DNA of 64,000 nt from Vibrio tetraodonis (GTDB lineage Bacteria; Pseudomonadota; Gammaproteobacteria; Enterobacterales; Vibrionaceae): positions 477 to 64,476 of the forward strand of contig NZ_QLYY01000023.1 in the NCBI RefSeq assembly GCF_003350295.1, read 5' to 3'. The notes beneath the pieces are model-generated. The model made no database searches, was not told the origin of the DNA, and worked only from the letters and a program-made list of their open reading frames with translations. The first letter of the stretch is position 1. Every line of letters starts with the position of its first letter. Positions 61,867-64,000 of this stretch are shown here, one piece after another. Position numbers and translations under genes: made by a program.

Positions 61867-62505
61867 CTATCGGCCGCGGCCATCAACCATAACAATCAGA
61901 GTTTTAGTGATGATACTAACGTCCATCATGATCCAAGATTTAAGTGAACGAAGTGATAGAGCGTAGCTGTGGTCGTAGCCGACTTTCTTTCTCACATCAT
62001 CGATACAAGTGTCGTAGCCTTGATTGACTTGTGCTAGGCCTGTGATACCTGGCATGACACCGTAAGTTCTGTCGGCAAAGTAGGGAATTTCAGACTCTAG
62101 CTTATTGTAAAAGCTTGGACGCTCTGGTCTTGGACCAATGATAGACATCTCACCGCGAACCACATTAAACAGCTGAGGAATTTCGTCTAAGCGAGTTTTG
62201 CGAAGGAAACGACCTACTTTAGTGATACGTGGGTCGTTTTCTGTCGCCCATACCGCGCCTGATCTTGTTTCGGCATCCACATACATAGTGCGAAACTTAA
62301 CAATTTCGAAGAACATCATTTGTTTTGGTGTTGATTTACCAACTCGTAACTGCTTGTAAAAAACAGGCCCTTTTGAGTCGAGTTTTATAGCCAGTGCGAT
62401 AATCGGCATCACAGGCGATAATACGATAAGTCCAAGCAAGGCAGAGATAAAATCAAAGGTACGCTTTGCTAACCAAATTGAATATAAAGAAGATGCATTA
62501 CTCAT
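61867..62505 (-). CDS. sypR: Polyprenyl-phosphate sugar-1-phosphate transferase (SypR-like)
   Basis: Initiating phosphoglycosyltransferase of the bacterial sugar transferase family (PF02397), 212 residues: one N-terminal re-entrant or membrane helix (about 14-38), then KRTFDF, GPVFYKQLRVGK, KFRTMYVDAE, RLDEIPQLFNV and GPRPERP motifs, including the catalytic Asp-Glu. It transfers a sugar phosphate to undecaprenyl phosphate to begin polysaccharide repeat synthesis. As the last gene of a run with a GT4 and a GT2, followed by a strong terminator, it matches sypR, the last gene of the Vibrio fischeri syp cluster. Confidence 0.88.
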   Translation of the reverse strand: MSNASSLYSIWLAKRTFDFISALLGLIVLSPVMPIIALAIKLDSKGPVFYKQLRVGKSTPKQMMFFEIVKFRTMYVDAETRSGAVWATENDPRITKVGRFLRKTRLDEIPQLFNVVRGEMSIIGPRPERPSFYNKLESEIPYFADRTYGVMPGITGLAQVNQGYDTCIDDVRKKVGYDHSYALSLRSLKSWIMMDVSIITKTLIVMVDGRGR

Positions 62506-62517
62506 GAGATGCTCCTT

Positions 62518-63702
62518 TTATTGAACTCGTGTCCAGCGAGTGGACACTAAGCCGAACAAATAACGTAGGCCACCAATTAAGTTGGCAGTATGACCAGCGA
62601 CTATGTATGTCAGTAACTGGCAGTATTTATGACTAAATATTTTGGGGAAGACATGGCCCAAGGCAGCGAGTGTGTATAAAGATACCTGCGCAATGGTTCC
62701 CACTAAAAAAACTGGGTGGTTGATAAGCGCTATCGAAAAAGCTAAACAAGCAATCATTAGGTAGGGTGCGATGAGCCTCAAACCTTTACCTGAGATAAAA
62801 GCAAATGCCACGCCTTTGTATTTGGGAGAGAAGAGGTCAGCTAAATGGACCGCTTGCTGCATGTTACCAGCAGAAATTCTAAGCCTGCGTTTGAAGTCAT
62901 TGTCAGTGTTTGTCGCCTCTAGTTCTAATGCGACCATGTTTTGGTCGTAGTGGACACTATATCCTTTACGGATGATTTCCATCGGGATAATAAAGTCATC
63001 ATTAATGGTGTTGTGCTGTAAAGGCTCGAACAACTCGGTTCTGAACATGTAAAGCGCACCGTGAGCGCCTAGAGTACTACCTAAACATGCTTCGCTTTGC
63101 TTGACGTCACTTTGATAGTGCCAATATTTTTCTTCACCTTGACTACCACAAGACAGAAGTTGGTAATGGCCGTTAACAGCGCCGACTCTGCGATCTTGGA
63201 AGTGTCTGTTGGCAACAAGAAGGGCATCAATTGAAATGAGTGCCGATACATCGCTCATGGCCGTAATTTCTGAAGTGATGGTCTTCATTTGATCATTGAT
63301 TAACGCCACTTTGCCTCGGTTTTGCTCGAACGCACGTATTTCAAAGTGCGTATCACAGCAAATGGCTTCTTGAATAGTATCTTGTGCAATTTGTACAGTG
63401 CGGTCAGTACATCCATCGCAAGCAATAATGACCTGATAATGCTTTTTAGGATAATCTAGCGAGGCTAGGTTACGAATCTTCTCAGCAATCCATTTTTCTT
63501 CGTTGTAGGCAGGGACGAGTATGGTGACATCAGCACACTCGACATCATCTTGACCCCTCTTATAACCGCGTTCTACATGCTTGATTTTTGCAGCAGGGTG
63601 GCGCTTTGCATACCATGAAAGAACCATTGGGTACACCATATGATGATAGATAATCAAAGCTGCGCTAATGGCGAAACAAGCTGCGATAGTGATGTCAATC
63701 AT
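62518..63702 (-). CDS. sypQ: GT2 membrane glycosyltransferase (SypQ-like)
   Basis: Glycosyltransferase family 2 protein, 394 residues: N-terminal membrane helix, catalytic domain with ILVPAYNEE, ACDGCTDRT, a TAMSDVSA segment standing for DxD, NDDF as the acid/base motif, KRRLRISAGN, then three or four C-terminal membrane helices. The usual DxD is altered to SDV, as in some related transferases. Overlaps the upstream GT4 by four bases and is 12 bases from the sugar transferase. Order and size match sypQ of V. fischeri. Confidence 0.85.
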   Translation of the reverse strand: MIDITIAACFAISAALIIYHHMVYPMVLSWYAKRHPAAKIKHVERGYKRGQDDVECADVTILVPAYNEEKWIAEKIRNLASLDYPKKHYQVIIACDGCTDRTVQIAQDTIQEAICCDTHFEIRAFEQNRGKVALINDQMKTITSEITAMSDVSALISIDALLVANRHFQDRRVGAVNGHYQLLSCGSQGEEKYWHYQSDVKQSEACLGSTLGAHGALYMFRTELFEPLQHNTINDDFIIPMEIIRKGYSVHYDQNMVALELEATNTDNDFKRRLRISAGNMQQAVHLADLFSPKYKGVAFAFISGKGLRLIAPYLMIACLAFSIALINHPVFLVGTIAQVSLYTLAALGHVFPKIFSHKYCQLLTYIVAGHTANLIGGLRYLFGLVSTRWTRVQ

Positions 63703-64000
63703 GCGAATTCCTCCTGAAAAAGGGCATTGTAGGCCTCGACCATTTTTTTTATATCGTTGTTGCGTGTTACGAATCGGCGTGGTGAACGGTCAGATTGTTG
63801 AATGAGTAGTTTGTTAATGTTATCTGCCAATGCTTTGTGATCACCTACTGGTGAAAGTATGCCTGTGTCAGGGCAAAGTGTTTCTTTGGTTCCACCGACA
63901 TCATGAGCCACGGTTGGTACACCACAAGCCTGAGCTTCGAGTGTGGCGAGTGGAAACCCTTCACTTCGAGAAGGGAGACAGAAAATATCGAGTGCTCGGT
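63699..64000 (-). CDS. sypP: GT4 family glycosyltransferase, 3' part only (SypP-like)
   Basis: C-terminal hundred residues of a GT-B glycosyltransferase; the frame runs off the right edge of the window. Visible: FCLPSRSEGFPLATLEAQAC with the E-x7-E motif for the donor nucleotide sugar, then GVPTVAHDVGG and TGILSPVGD, standard for GT4. Position upstream of SypQ- and SypR-like genes matches sypP. The rest of the syp-type operon is presumably outside the window. Confidence 0.82.
   Translation of the reverse strand, partial: RALDIFCLPSRSEGFPLATLEAQACGVPTVAHDVGGTKETLCPDTGILSPVGDHKALADNINKLLIQQSDRSPRRFVTRNNDIKKMVEAYNALFQEEFA

Overview
The window looks like chromosomal DNA of a marine gammaproteobacterium, most likely a Vibrio or close relative. 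The pointers are an OmpV-type porin behind an OmpR-family two-component system (the CarRS/VprAB-ompV arrangement of V. cholerae), a DUF2986 protein, two tRNA-Val(GAC) genes, and a right edge that matches the end of a syp polysaccharide operon (sypP-Q-R). I saw no insertion sequence, integrase, CRISPR array or prophage.

Layout. 1-7 kb: the 3' end of a giant type-I-secreted adhesin (beta-sandwich repeats, DUF4114, VWA, RTX), closed by a strong terminator. 7-11.5 kb: two periplasmic binding-type proteins, a DUF2726/zinc-ribbon protein, a membrane diguanylate cyclase, a NYN-domain protein and DUF2986. 11.7-16.7 kb: response regulator, histidine kinase and ompV, with candidate regulator repeats just upstream of ompV; then a VirK/YbjX protein, a DUF2127 membrane protein and a small Cys-rich protein.

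17-44.8 kb is the most interesting part. It contains a GH3 beta-glucan exohydrolase convergent with a DUF3131 protein; a YdcF-like protein; a type I secretion ABC transporter and HlyD adaptor with two unknown small partners; a 1621-residue RTX protein made almost wholly of calcium-binding nonapeptides; a duplicated outer-membrane beta-barrel; and a long operon. The operon encodes a complete partner-switch module (REC-PP2C phosphatase, STAS protein, HATPase kinase) interleaved with an NDP-sugar pyrophosphorylase, then a cellulose-synthase-like GT2 with a degenerate QxxRW motif, three DUF3131 paralogues and an unknown secreted protein. A licheninase-type GH16 enzyme and a second GT-A glycosyltransferase follow. 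I infer an exopolysaccharide (probably beta-glucan) synthesis and matrix system that does not use Wzx/Wzy and is controlled by partner switching. I do not recognise it as a described pathway.

44.9-61.3 kb is mixed: a REC-TPR protein, an unknown lipoprotein, GrpB, 4-hydroxyphenylpyruvate dioxygenase, a DUF2760-Hsp70-Hsp70 operon behind a near-consensus sigma-32 promoter, a DEDDh exonuclease, a chemoreceptor with a secreted PDC-type partner, an OmpA-like porin and a flavin monooxygenase. 61.5-64 kb: two tRNA-Val(GAC) genes and, on the minus strand, the distal syp-type genes, with the first one cut by the window edge.
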